DNA of 64,000 nt, from positions 1 through 64,000 of the forward strand of contig CAKQGQ010000007.1 in NCBI GenBank assembly GCA_934233735.1. Direction: 5' to 3'. Shown piece after piece: positions 25,670 to 34,698 of the stretch; the stretch's first letter is position 1, and every line of letters starts with the position of its first letter. The position numbers were made by a program, and so were the translations under genes. The notes under the pieces are model-generated. The model ran no database searches. It saw only the letters and a list, made by a program, of their open reading frames with translations, and had not been told where the DNA came from. The stretch comes from an uncultured Clostridia bacterium. GTDB taxonomy: Bacteria; Bacillota; Clostridia; Peptostreptococcales; Anaerovoracaceae.

Positions 25670-27643
25670 TTATTCGTCTGTTTCCAAAATTTCAAAATCA
25701 ATCTGCCGCTCTGCAGGCTTTGCGTCCAGAACGCGGATTTGCACGCGCTCGCCGAGCTGATACGGGTGTCTCAAGTCACGGGCAAATGCCATGCCTTCCA
25801 CGGAATTCGGAAGCTCGACATAAACGCCGAAGTCGGTTACGCCGCTGACAATTCCGTCGAATTCTTCTCCGATATGCTGAAGCATGAATTGGCATTTCTT
25901 GAGCTTGTCAACTTCGCGCTCCAGTTCCTGTGCCTGACGCTCGGTACGGGAGGAAATGTCTGCCGCATTCAAGGCATCGTTCCTGTATTTATCGAGTTTC
26001 GCCTCGGTCATTCTGCCGCCTATGGATTTCTTGATTACCCTGTGAATAAACAAATCCGGGTAGCGGCGGATTGGCGATGTGAAATGGCAGTAATAGCGGA
26101 ACGCCAGTCCGAAATGTCCGTCGCACTCCGTGCTGTAATAGGCTTTTTTCATCGTCCGCAGCATGACGCGGTTCACGACCGCCTCATAAGGCTCATCCTC
26201 AATTTGTGCGATGATGTCTGCAAGCGTCTTTGGGTTGATATTGTCCGCACTGCCTTTCAGGTGGATGCCGAAATTCATCAGATAAGCCTTCAAATCCATC
26301 ATTTTTTCCGGGTCCGGCTTTTCGTGGACACGGTACAGGAACGGGTACTGCATCCAATAGAAGTGCTCCGCCACGGTTTCGTTTGCCGCAAGCATGAATT
26401 CCTCAATCATACGGTTTGCGGTTCTGCGCTCTGCGGGCCGGATTTCAACCGGGTTTTCATCCGCATCCAAAACAATCTCCGCCTCCGGAATATCAAAGTC
26501 CAGACTTCCCTGCTGCTTGCGCTTGTGTCTGAGGATTGCGGCGAGTTCTCCCATTTTCTTAAGGTCATCGTATAGAAACGCATATTTGCGAATCAATTCT
26601 TCGTCTTCGTTTTCGAGAATGTCCGAAACATCATCGTAGACCATCCGTGCTTTGGAGCGAATCACAGACTCACGGATTTCGTGAGAAACCACATTGCCGC
26701 TGCTGTCGATTTCCATGAAGCAGGAAAGCGTCAGGCGGTCTTCTCCTTCGTTCAGACTGCACACGCCGTTTGACAAAACCTTCGGCAGCATTGGAACCAC
26801 GCGGTTAAGCAAGTACACGCTTGTCCCGCGTTTAAGAGCTTCCTTGTCCAAATATCCGTCTTCCTCCACAAAATGGCTCACATCGGCGATATGAACCCCC
26901 AGAAGGTAATTCCCATCAGGCAATACTTCCACAGAAATGGCGTCATCGAGGTCTTTGGCAGTCGGCCCATCGATAGTAATTATGTTTTTATCCCGCAGGT
27001 CGACTCTGCCTTCAAGAACTTCTTTGGTGATTTGTTCTTTTGAGCGGGCTTTTGCCTCCGCATTACAGCGGCTCGGGAAGGTCTCGAAAAGTCCCGCTGC
27101 TCGAATCATCGAAAGGACATCTCCTCCGGTCTGCCCGTTTCGCGCGATGATTTCGGTTATTCTTCCCTCGGCGCTGTGAACTTTATCAGGGTACTGCGTA
27201 ATCCTCGCGACTACTTTATCCCCGTTCTGCGCGCCGCGAAAAGCATCTTTCTTGATAAAAATGTCATCCTGCATTTTTTTGTCATCAGCCACAACAAAAC
27301 CGAATTTGCGATTTTGCTGAAAGGTTCCGACAACTTCAATCGTATTTCTCTGCGGGATTTTGGTTACAATTCCTTCTTTGGAACGCGTCCAAAGATACGG
27401 CGGAAGCAAATCCACCTCGACGAGGTCTCCGTTCATCGCACCGAGCATATTATCTCTGCCGACAAAAATATCTCCGCCCTCCTCCTGCCGCACGAAACCA
27501 AAGCCTTTCGGATGTTTTTCCAGCACTCCCGTAAGAATCTCTCCGCATCCTGCTACAGTTCTCCTCTTGCGTACAAAAGCGGCTGACTTCGCAGCCGCAG
27601 AATTACCATAAAATTTTTTCTGTCCTGTTTTTTTCTTCTTCAT
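25670..27643 (-). CDS. rnr: Ribonuclease R
   Basis: A 657-residue 3'-5' exoribonuclease of the RNB family. Two cold-shock domains lie at about 38-170. The RNB catalytic core has TIDGPTAKDLDDAISVE (four metal-binding Asp) and HFTSPIRRYPDLFIHR. A C-terminal S1 domain begins at FDGIVSGVTDFGVYVEL. The Lys-rich tail seen in some RNase R proteins is absent; a short basic region is instead at the N terminus. It degrades structured RNA. Start is 5 nt from the CoA-transferase stop. Confidence 0.95.
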   Translation of the reverse strand: MKKKKTGQKKFYGNSAAAKSAAFVRKRRTVAGCGEILTGVLEKHPKGFGFVRQEEGGDIFVGRDNMLGAMNGDLVEVDLLPPYLWTRSKEGIVTKIPQRNTIEVVGTFQQNRKFGFVVADDKKMQDDIFIKKDAFRGAQNGDKVVARITQYPDKVHSAEGRITEIIARNGQTGGDVLSMIRAAGLFETFPSRCNAEAKARSKEQITKEVLEGRVDLRDKNIITIDGPTAKDLDDAISVEVLPDGNYLLGVHIADVSHFVEEDGYLDKEALKRGTSVYLLNRVVPMLPKVLSNGVCSLNEGEDRLTLSCFMEIDSSGNVVSHEIRESVIRSKARMVYDDVSDILENEDEELIRKYAFLYDDLKKMGELAAILRHKRKQQGSLDFDIPEAEIVLDADENPVEIRPAERRTANRMIEEFMLAANETVAEHFYWMQYPFLYRVHEKPDPEKMMDLKAYLMNFGIHLKGSADNINPKTLADIIAQIEDEPYEAVVNRVMLRTMKKAYYSTECDGHFGLAFRYYCHFTSPIRRYPDLFIHRVIKKSIGGRMTEAKLDKYRNDALNAADISSRTERQAQELEREVDKLKKCQFMLQHIGEEFDGIVSGVTDFGVYVELPNSVEGMAFARDLRHPYQLGERVQIRVLDAKPAERQIDFEILETDE

Positions 27644-27647
27644 ATTC

Positions 27648-28976
27648 CTATTTAATCAATCCGTGAGCTTTCGCTTCCTCGCGCAATTCGTCGCGGAAAT
27701 CCGGATGTGCCAGCTCGATCAGGGCACGCGCTCTGTCGCCCATGCTGAGCGGTTTGAGATTCACGCATCCGTATTCTGTTGCAACATACTGCACATCGCT
27801 GCGAGGCGTCGTAACCACCGAACCCGGCGCAAATGACGATACGATTTTGCTCACGCGCTTTCCATTTTTGATAAAACTTGATGTTGTGGCGATAAAAGAT
27901 TTTCCTCCTTCGGACCACTGGGCTCCGCGTACGAAGTCAAGCTGACCGCCGGTACCGCTTTGCTGGTTCCAGGCAACGCACTCCGAAGCACACTGCCCGT
28001 AAATATCTATCGACATCGTGCTGTTAATCGATACAAATCTCTTATTCTTAGCTATAATTCTCGGATCGTTGACAAAATCAAAAGGCGCACAGTACATGGC
28101 CGGGTTCTTGTCGAGGAACTTGTACAACTTCTCGGTTCCCAGCGAAAATGAGTACACATTAAGACCGTCCATAAATCCTTTGCATTTATTTGTTACATTT
28201 CCGTTTTCGATAAGGTCTATCATGGGCTGATTAAAGAGCTCGGTATGAATTCCCAAGTCGTTTTTTGTCATCAGTCCGTAGCCAATAGCCGTCGAAACAT
28301 TCCCCAGTCCGAGCTGGATGGTAGCTCCATCCGGTACTTCGGGGATTATGTAGTCTGAAATTTTCTTTGCAACATCATCGCTTTCCGGTGTATCATACGG
28401 CATGATCGGTCTTTCGTATTCGACAATCCTATCAACTTCCGAAACGTGGATTTTATTTGATTTCCCCAGTACATACGGAACTTTCGGGTTTACTTCGGCG
28501 ATTATCAATCCACCGGATGCCTTTGTCGTTTCTTTCAAAATTTCCTGGCAGGAAACGCCCGAAGGTCCGAAAGACATATATCCTTCTTCGTCCGGTGCGG
28601 ACACTTCGAAAAAGCAAACATTCGGTTTTGCATTTTGTGATGCCCAGATGGGTGCCTGGCTGAGGTGAAAAGAAGTGTACCTGACAGGTTTACCGTGTCG
28701 GTACATTTTTCTCTCGTTGACCCCTACAAAATAGGTATTTATTGAAAATGGGTTCTCTTCGTATTCATCATAGACAGCACAAGGCTCAAATGCCTGACTG
28801 CTTTGTATTTCAACGCCTTCCAGTTCATCTTTTCTTTCCCAAAGCGCATCGAGAAGTCCATATGCCACGCTCGATGCCGTTCCGGCATAAATGCGGTCAC
28901 CGGATTTCACACACTTTACCGCTTCTTTCTGCGTCGTTGTTTTTTCGTCGTATTCCTTCTTCCAACCATAGTTCAT
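27648..28976 (-). CDS. Acetyl-CoA hydrolase/4-hydroxybutyrate CoA-transferase family protein
   Basis: A 442-residue CoA-transferase of the two-domain AcCoA_hydrolase family. Seen: VKSGDRIYAGTASS near the N terminus, IQLGLGNVSTAI, the GIHTELF segment where the catalytic Glu is expected, and a C-terminal GGQLDFVRGAQWSEGGKSFIA block. It moves CoA between acyl groups, e.g. butyryl- or 4-hydroxybutyryl-CoA and acetate, in fermentation. ATG at 28976 follows AGGAGGTGG; the upstream extension to 29156 would contain the promoter and is rejected. Confidence 0.9.
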   Translation of the reverse strand: MNYGWKKEYDEKTTTQKEAVKCVKSGDRIYAGTASSVAYGLLDALWERKDELEGVEIQSSQAFEPCAVYDEYEENPFSINTYFVGVNERKMYRHGKPVRYTSFHLSQAPIWASQNAKPNVCFFEVSAPDEEGYMSFGPSGVSCQEILKETTKASGGLIIAEVNPKVPYVLGKSNKIHVSEVDRIVEYERPIMPYDTPESDDVAKKISDYIIPEVPDGATIQLGLGNVSTAIGYGLMTKNDLGIHTELFNQPMIDLIENGNVTNKCKGFMDGLNVYSFSLGTEKLYKFLDKNPAMYCAPFDFVNDPRIIAKNKRFVSINSTMSIDIYGQCASECVAWNQQSGTGGQLDFVRGAQWSEGGKSFIATTSSFIKNGKRVSKIVSSFAPGSVVTTPRSDVQYVATEYGCVNLKPLSMGDRARALIELAHPDFRDELREEAKAHGLIK

Positions 28977-28997
28977 CCTATGCCACCTCCTGCAAAA

Positions 28998-29026
28998 AGT
29001 ATAGAACATATCAAATATAAAGTCAA
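28998..29026 (-). promoter_or_regulatory. Promoter of the CoA-transferase gene
   Basis: TTGACT (29026-29021), 17-nt spacer, TATACT (29003-28998). An 8-bp inverted pair, CAAGGTCT at 29024-29031 and AGACCTTG at 29071-29078, overlaps the -35 side and could be an operator or a hairpin ending the upstream lipoprotein transcript. Confidence 0.65.
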
Positions 29027-29085
29027 GGTCTCCCCCATTATTGTCCGCCTTTCGATGCGAAACAAAGAGAAGACCTTGTCCTTCG

Positions 29086-29379
29086 CTAGTTTGCAGTATT
29101 TTTCGTGCCGTTGTCAACATTATCGGCGCGGTTGTTGTTCTCAATACCGCTTCCATCGGTTTTATTATGATTTGTCTTCGTATCGCTCAGATCGTCTCCC
29201 AAATCATCCACGCCCTTTTCGATACCGTCTCCGATGTCGTCCACGCCTCTTTCAATGTCCTGAGACGCGCTTCCCTGGTTGCCGTCATTCCGCGGTTCAT
29301 CGTTATTGGCACATCCCGTAAAGACAAAGAGTGAAACAATCAAAAGCGCAGCTAAAATTACAGCCGTTTTCTTTTTCAT
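29086..29379 (-). CDS. Small acidic lipoprotein
   Basis: A 97-residue protein starting MKKKTAVILAALLIVSLF with a lipobox ending VFTGC, so it is a lipid-anchored surface protein. The mature part is very acidic and Asn-rich with two near-repeats (DIERGVDDIGDGIEKGVDDLG), an amphipathic helical pattern. GAGAGGAG precedes ATG 29379, which is preferred to an earlier in-frame start at 29415. Function not recognisable. Confidence 0.75.
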   Translation of the reverse strand: MKKKTAVILAALLIVSLFVFTGCANNDEPRNDGNQGSASQDIERGVDDIGDGIEKGVDDLGDDLSDTKTNHNKTDGSGIENNNRADNVDNGTKNTAN

Positions 29380-29470
29380 AAAGCAAACTCCTCTCTGTAT
29401 TAAATTTCTATACACAGCTATTTTGTCAGCTTTTTTGAAAAATTATACACGGCCTTTCTTCGCTTTAGCC

Positions 29471-29498
29471 AAAAAAAGGAGCGGTCATCCGCTCCTTT
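29471..29498 (-). terminator. Terminator of the ispH-rpsA gene
   Basis: AAAGGAGCGG-ATGA-CCGCTCCTTT on the minus strand forms a 10-bp stem ending in a run of seven T. It is 34 nt after the stop at 29533. Confidence 0.9.
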
Positions 29499-29532
29499 AT
29501 CGTAAAGCCGCATCCTGCAGCTTCTTTTTCAA

Positions 29533-31551
29533 TTATTCTTCGTCAGCTTCTTCCGCTTCGTCTGCTTCATCAACAGGTTCTTCTGCAGCCTGTTTGATGC
29601 TGAGGCTGATTCTCTTTCTCTCCGTATCGATTTCAAGAATCTTCGCTTCGACAGTCTGTCCTAAAGTGAGTTCTTCAGCGATATCGTTTACTCTCTTATG
29701 AGCAACTTCGGAAATATGTACCAGTCCGTCAAGACCCGGTTCCAGCTCTACGAATGCGCCGTATTCCTTAATCTGAACAACTTTACCTGTTACAACTTGT
29801 CCAACCTGATACTTTTCTTCAATTACAGACCATGGTTCCGGAGTTGTCTGCTTCAGACCGAGGGAAATCTTGCCTTTTTCTTCGTTCATGGACAAAATCT
29901 TAACCTTAACCTTGTCGCCAATCTGAAGAACTTCCTGTGGGTGTTTCAGCTTGCCCCAGGAAATTTCGGAGATGTGAAGCAGTCCGTCGATTCCGCCGAG
30001 ATCTACGAATGCGCCGTAGTCTGTGAATCTCATTACAGTACCCTCTACAACATCGCCTACATTGAGGCTGTTCCATACAGCTTCCACCTGTTTCTGCTTT
30101 TCTTCGTTAAGAATAACCTTATGAGAGAATACAGCTCTGCCTCTCTTAGGGTCAACTCTGGTTACCTTTACAGGTAATTCTTTTCCGATAAATTCGTCTG
30201 CATTTTCAACGAACTTGTCCGAAAGCTGGGAAAGCGGAATAAAACCGGATACTTCTTTATAAGCCGCGATAACGCCGCCGTTAACCTGTCTTACAACCTT
30301 AACAGTGATTGTTTCCTTATTTTCAAGAGCTTCGTTGATTTCGTTCCAGTGCTCATTCACTTCCAGTTTCTTCTTGGAAAGTGTAATTACGCCTTCACCG
30401 TCATCCGTCTTAACTACTTTAGCCTGGATTTCATCGCCAGCCTTGAATAAGTCAGTTAACTTCTGGTCTCCTTCCAATGTTACTTCTTCTTTCGGAATAA
30501 TTCCGTCTTTTTTACAACCCATGTCAACGATGACTCCATTTTCAGTAACCTGATGTACCGTTCCGTTAACAACTTCGTTGAGTCTTGGAAGTCTCATAGC
30601 TCCGTCTAAATCATATGCTTCGGTAGCAAGCAGTTCTTCCATGCTCATTTCTTTTTTTTCACTCATGGTAGCAATAACCTCCTTAATTACGCATTCGGGT
30701 GTCGAGGCACCCGCTGCAATACCTATTTTATTACATTTTGCGATTTCGTGCAACGGTAAATCTTCATTTTTTTCAACAAAAAATGTTTTTTTGCACATTT
30801 TTTTTGATATTTCGAATAATTTTTGCGTATTGGAGCTTTCTCTACCGCCGATTATGAGCATAGCATCGCATTTTGCTGCCAGATCCGCGCAGCTTTTCTG
30901 CCTGAGTGAAGTTGCATTGCAGATGGTATTTTTCACCTCTACATCCGTATTTTCCCGTTCAAAAACCGCAAGAACCTCATCTAAGACTTCCTTTTTTATC
31001 GTGGTCTGCGCAACCATAAAGTATGCTTTTTTTTCATTCGCTTTTCTTCTTCGCAAAAAATCCTCCGCTTCCGCTGCGGAGTTCAGAATTGCCGCGCTGT
31101 TTTCACACCAGCCGTTGATTCCAATTACCTCGGGATGATTTTTGTCACCGACGATGATGACCTGCTTGCCTTCCTTGTGTGCCTCCTCCGCCAAAGATTG
31201 AATTTTCTTCACAAAAGGACAGGTTGCGTCCACGATTCGGCAGCCGATTTTTCCTGCTTCTTCAAAGAACTGCTTCGTCTCTCCATGGGAGCGCACGACG
31301 ATGACATCTTCTTTCCCTGCGCAGTCCAGCGAGGACAGAATGCACGCCCCTTTTTCTCGCAAATCGTCTGTCACGGTCCGGTTGTGAATCAAAGGACCCC
31401 AGGTGTAGATGCGTCCTTTGCTCCCGCCTTCCTTCTTTTTTTTAATTTCCGCTTCTGTTTTTTCAATCGCCTGCCGCACGCCGAAGCAAAACCCCGAATT
31501 TTCCGCCAGCAGGATTTCTTTTTTTCCTGTATATCCTGTATTTTCTGTCAT
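29533..31551 (-). CDS. ispH: Bifunctional IspH reductase/ribosomal protein S1
   Basis: A 672-residue fusion. Residues about 10-290 are 4-hydroxy-3-methylbut-2-enyl diphosphate reductase, the last step of the MEP isoprenoid pathway; three iron-sulfur Cys are in GFCFGVRQA, DATCPFVKK and NTICNAT. Residues about 335-650 hold four S1 RNA-binding domains, with the best matches at GTVMRFTDYGAFVDLGGIDGLLHISE and GKVVQIKEYGAFVELEPGLDGLVHISE regions. The acidic tail is EEADEE. This fusion is known from Clostridia. It starts 7 nt after rarA. Confidence 0.95.
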   Translation of the reverse strand: MTENTGYTGKKEILLAENSGFCFGVRQAIEKTEAEIKKKKEGGSKGRIYTWGPLIHNRTVTDDLREKGACILSSLDCAGKEDVIVVRSHGETKQFFEEAGKIGCRIVDATCPFVKKIQSLAEEAHKEGKQVIIVGDKNHPEVIGINGWCENSAAILNSAAEAEDFLRRRKANEKKAYFMVAQTTIKKEVLDEVLAVFERENTDVEVKNTICNATSLRQKSCADLAAKCDAMLIIGGRESSNTQKLFEISKKMCKKTFFVEKNEDLPLHEIAKCNKIGIAAGASTPECVIKEVIATMSEKKEMSMEELLATEAYDLDGAMRLPRLNEVVNGTVHQVTENGVIVDMGCKKDGIIPKEEVTLEGDQKLTDLFKAGDEIQAKVVKTDDGEGVITLSKKKLEVNEHWNEINEALENKETITVKVVRQVNGGVIAAYKEVSGFIPLSQLSDKFVENADEFIGKELPVKVTRVDPKRGRAVFSHKVILNEEKQKQVEAVWNSLNVGDVVEGTVMRFTDYGAFVDLGGIDGLLHISEISWGKLKHPQEVLQIGDKVKVKILSMNEEKGKISLGLKQTTPEPWSVIEEKYQVGQVVTGKVVQIKEYGAFVELEPGLDGLVHISEVAHKRVNDIAEELTLGQTVEAKILEIDTERKRISLSIKQAAEEPVDEADEAEEADEE

Positions 31552-31558
31552 AGCTTTC

Positions 31559-32824
31559 TCACTTTTCGAGACTTTCTAAATATTTCTTAAATGCTGCCTC
31601 CGAGCCGTTTTCCGTCGGCTTGTAGTATTTCACGCCCTGCTTGTACAAATTGTCCGGAAGATACTGCTGTTTCACATACCCGCCGTAAGCATGCGGATAT
31701 TTATAGCCGCCGTATCCCAAATCCGCCGCGCCTTTATAGTGCGTGTCCTTCAGATGGTTCGGAACGTCATCGATTTTTTTCGTCTTAATATCGTGCATCG
31801 CTTCTTCTAAGGCCATATAGGAAGCGTTCGACTTTGGCGCCGCCGCCATCAGAACCACCGCCTGTGCCAGATTAATCACAGCTTCCGGCATACCGACCAT
31901 CTGAGCTGCCTGCACGCAGGCGGTTACAATCGAAATTGCCGACGGATATGCCATGCCGACATCTTCGCTTGCCATGACCAAAAGCCTGCGCCCAATCATC
32001 TGAATATCCGCGCCTCCGTCCAGAAGCCGTGCCAGATAATGTATCGCCGCATCGGGGTCGCTTCCTCGCACAGATTTTTGGAGGGCGCTCAAAAGATTGT
32101 AGCGGTCATCCCCCTTGTCATAAAATCCGATTTTCCGCTGCATCGCTTCCGAAACAATCTGCGGCGTAATCGTCTGCCCTTCTCCAAGGTTGTCCACAAT
32201 GAATCCGGTCGTGTCCAAAGCCACCCTTGCATCTCCGTTTGCCAAATCCGCCAGTATGGCAAGGGCTTCCTCTTCATACGAAATCTTTAAATTGCCGAAG
32301 CCGATTTCCTTATCTGTAAGCGCACGCTTGATAATGCGCAGAAGATTTTCCGCAGAAAGTCTTTTAAACTCGTAAATATTCCGAACACGGCTGAGAATCG
32401 CATTGTTCACTGAGAAATACGGATTTTCCGTCGTACTGCCGATAAACTTGATTACGCCTTCTTCGAGCGCTTTCAGCAGGCTGTCCTGCTGGAGCTTGTT
32501 CCAGCGGTGAAACTCGTCGATGTACACATAGGTCGTGCGCTGCTCCAGTCCGTAAAAAGAAAGCTTCGCATTGTCTATCAGCTCTTTCAGCTCCTTCGTT
32601 CCGGTCGTTGAAGCGTTGATTTCATGAAAATTCCCGTCCATTTCCCGGGCAATAATCCTTGCCAGTGTCGTTTTTCCCGTGCCTGACGGACCGAAAAAAA
32701 TCGCCGAATCAAAGGTTTTATTCTTTATGGAATTATAAAAGAGCGAGCCTTCGTACATAAAGTGCTCCTGCCCCACGAAATCTTCAAGCTTTTCCGGTCT
32801 CATTCTGGTTGAAAGAGGTATCAT
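31559..32824 (-). CDS. rarA: Replication-associated recombination protein A (RarA/MgsA)
   Basis: A 421-residue AAA+ ATPase related to clamp loaders. Walker A is FFGPSGTGKTT, Walker B VYIDEFHRWN, sensor 1 IGSTTENPYF; the C-terminal MgsA domain includes ARLLDGGADIQMIGRRL and MALEEA. It acts at stalled replication forks. It heads a short operon with ispH-rpsA. Confidence 0.95.
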   Translation of the reverse strand: MIPLSTRMRPEKLEDFVGQEHFMYEGSLFYNSIKNKTFDSAIFFGPSGTGKTTLARIIAREMDGNFHEINASTTGTKELKELIDNAKLSFYGLEQRTTYVYIDEFHRWNKLQQDSLLKALEEGVIKFIGSTTENPYFSVNNAILSRVRNIYEFKRLSAENLLRIIKRALTDKEIGFGNLKISYEEEALAILADLANGDARVALDTTGFIVDNLGEGQTITPQIVSEAMQRKIGFYDKGDDRYNLLSALQKSVRGSDPDAAIHYLARLLDGGADIQMIGRRLLVMASEDVGMAYPSAISIVTACVQAAQMVGMPEAVINLAQAVVLMAAAPKSNASYMALEEAMHDIKTKKIDDVPNHLKDTHYKGAADLGYGGYKYPHAYGGYVKQQYLPDNLYKQGVKYYKPTENGSEAAFKKYLESLEK

Positions 32825-32885
32825 CTTGTGTTTCTCCTTTATTGCTTTTTCTCTGCTTTATTTATAGTTTCAGGCTGCCTGAACC

Positions 32886-33398
32886 TTATGAAACGGATGT
32901 AATGAAAACATCCTCGACTTCTTTTTCTTTGCTCTCACTGAGCGCTTTCAGTGCTTCTTCTTTATCCTCAAGAACCGGACTTATGACCTTAAACACATTG
33001 TCCGCTTCCACAATTTTGGTCTTGATTCCCTTCGATTCCAGCGCATCGGAAAGTTCCTGCGCAGAGTCTTTGGTCGAAAATGCACCAAACTGCAGCGCAT
33101 AGCCTTTCTCGGCCTCGTCTTCTGTATTCGCAGTCTTTTCGACCTTCGAAACATTTGAATCCTCTGCGGCATCCGCGCCCGCATCTTTCTCTGTCGCCGC
33201 CTTGTCTGCACCGTTCAGCTGCACCGGACTCTCATCAGCATTATAACCGATAATCGGTCCGATTACAAATCGCGCCGTCAAAAATCCGAGCAAAACCGCC
33301 AATATTATTATACCAAGAAAAACCGACATTTTCACCCTCGAATTTTCTGATTTGCTCTTTCTTTTGCGCACTTTTCTTCTCATTCCGCTGCCCGTCAT
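32886..33398 (-). CDS. SPOR-domain membrane protein
   Basis: A 170-residue protein: basic cytoplasmic N terminus (RRKVRKRKSK), one membrane helix (about 27-47), an Ala/Asp/Glu-rich linker, and a C-terminal SPOR domain (about 100-170, YALQFGAFSTKDSAQELSDAL). SPOR domains bind denuded septal peptidoglycan, so a division or cell-wall role is likely. ATG 33398 has GGAGGT; a longer frame to 33455 would overlap the tad terminator. Confidence 0.85.
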   Translation of the reverse strand: MTGSGMRRKVRKRKSKSENSRVKMSVFLGIIILAVLLGFLTARFVIGPIIGYNADESPVQLNGADKAATEKDAGADAAEDSNVSKVEKTANTEDEAEKGYALQFGAFSTKDSAQELSDALESKGIKTKIVEADNVFKVISPVLEDKEEALKALSESKEKEVEDVFITSVS

Positions 33399-33457
33399 AT
33401 CCCTACCTCCAAATTCTTTAGTACATTTTATTATCCGAGCCGAAAAATATGCCATGC

Positions 33458-33479
33458 AAAAAGGCGGCAGACTGCCGCC
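33458..33479 (-). terminator. Terminator of the Tad pilus operon
   Basis: GGCGGC-AGTCT-GCCGCC on the minus strand followed by TTTTT, 22 nt after the last tad-locus stop. Confidence 0.85.
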
Positions 33480-33500
33480 CCTCGCAAAATTAACTGTTTT

Positions 33501-34028
33501 TCACCGAATCCCGCACAGATAAATTTCCTGTTTCAGCTTTTCGATAAAGCCGATGACACGCTCCGTGCGAAGCTTTTCGCAGGAAAGAAGTGCGCCTAAA
33601 GTATCTAAGTACACTCTGCCGTTTTCCGTCGTCGCACTCTTCAGCTGATGGAAAAAACATGCCAGTGATTTGGAAAAATTCAAATTCCGCTCATTCGGTA
33701 TGTAAGTAATCTTAAGTTGTTTACTTTCTTCATTTATATAGACCGTCTCCGCGGACAGGATATACTCTTCCGGGAAAAAGAGATAATCTTCGCATTTTTC
33801 AATCAGTAAAAGCACATCCTCCGCAAGCGATAGCACCTGTGAGGCACTTAAGCCCTCCACATCCGCCAGCTTGCGAAAGCCTCTTGTATCAAATATGCCC
33901 CTCGTCGTTTTTTTGTCCCGTATGATGGACATCGGAAAGAAAGCGTCACAGCTTCCTGCCAGCAAAACCTCCGTTTTCTGCGTATAGTCCACCGTCCCAT
34001 TTTTCAGGCGGATACTTACCTTATTCAT
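33501..34028 (-). CDS. DUF6382-like protein of the Tad locus
   Basis: A 175-residue soluble protein. The central part, GFRKLADVEGLSASQVLSLAEDVLLLIEKCEDYLFFPEEYIL, followed by ITYIPNE, resembles the DUF6382 domain seen in clostridial Tad/Flp loci, usually linked to an FHA domain. Here no FHA domain follows, so it may be a short form. ATG 34028 overlaps the upstream stop and has AGGGGAGGTG; the longer Arg-rich start at 34121 is an out-of-frame reading of the neighbour. Confidence 0.7.
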   Translation of the reverse strand: MNKVSIRLKNGTVDYTQKTEVLLAGSCDAFFPMSIIRDKKTTRGIFDTRGFRKLADVEGLSASQVLSLAEDVLLLIEKCEDYLFFPEEYILSAETVYINEESKQLKITYIPNERNLNFSKSLACFFHQLKSATTENGRVYLDTLGALLSCEKLRTERVIGFIEKLKQEIYLCGIR

Positions 34029-34698
34029 TTTCACCTCCCCTGCACACCTTGCACGGCGTATAGCCCTTCGCCGCGGCGTCGTCCTTCTCCATCTCGAGCT
34101 TGTACGCCTCGCCCTCATCATAGCGCTTTACATAATAGCAGCTTTTCACATGATAGCGCTCGCCGTACTTCGGAAAGATCACGACTCGCAGCGACTTTGC
34201 ATTGCACTTGAACTCACTTTCGGGCAAAGGCTCCGCATCTTGAAGCGTCCCCGTAAAGGCACGTGTTAAAATTCCCTGTGTAAAGCTGATTTTTCCGTGA
34301 ATGCCGACGGGATTTTCGACCCTAAAGACGGCTTCGCTCTGCACACCGATTAAATCGTCGATGTCTTTTGACGAATAGCGATAACGGAATTTCGTAATTT
34401 TGAAATTCGTCAACTTCGGATTTTCCGCCAGAACACTTTCTTTAAGCATTGTTTTGGCAAGCGGGTATGTCCCTTCGACCTTGTATGCTGTTAAGTCGAT
34501 TTCCTTTATCTCCGCCGCACTGACAAAACCGATGTTTTCGCAGATCGCAATAATCCGAATCACGAGCGCAAGTGCGACAATGCAAAGGATAAAAACCGGA
34601 AGGCTCATCGCCGCCTCAACGATATAGCTGCCCCTGCGGCTTTGCACCCCGAGTTTCACGATGTCTCCGATGTGCTTAATATGTTTCCTCAAATTCAT
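34021..34698 (-). CDS. TadE-like pseudopilin with C-terminal Cys motif
   Basis: A 225-residue protein. The N terminus RRGSYIVEAAMSLPVFILC and a long hydrophobic helix (about 25-50) are typical TadE-type pseudopilins processed at the G/S-x-x-x-E site. Unusually, the C terminus carries YGERYHVKSCYYVKR and AAAKGYTPCKVC, an H-x3-C...C-x2-C pattern seen in small metal-binding modules. This may bind zinc. It overlaps both neighbours in the operon. Confidence 0.78.
   Translation of the reverse strand: MNLRKHIKHIGDIVKLGVQSRRGSYIVEAAMSLPVFILCIVALALVIRIIAICENIGFVSAAEIKEIDLTAYKVEGTYPLAKTMLKESVLAENPKLTNFKITKFRYRYSSKDIDDLIGVQSEAVFRVENPVGIHGKISFTQGILTRAFTGTLQDAEPLPESEFKCNAKSLRVVIFPKYGERYHVKSCYYVKRYDEGEAYKLEMEKDDAAAKGYTPCKVCRGGENE

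Noticed and set aside
25562..26575. 337-codon open frame opposite rnr
   Set aside because: Antisense to the RNB domain; starts in the terminator area and resembles no family.
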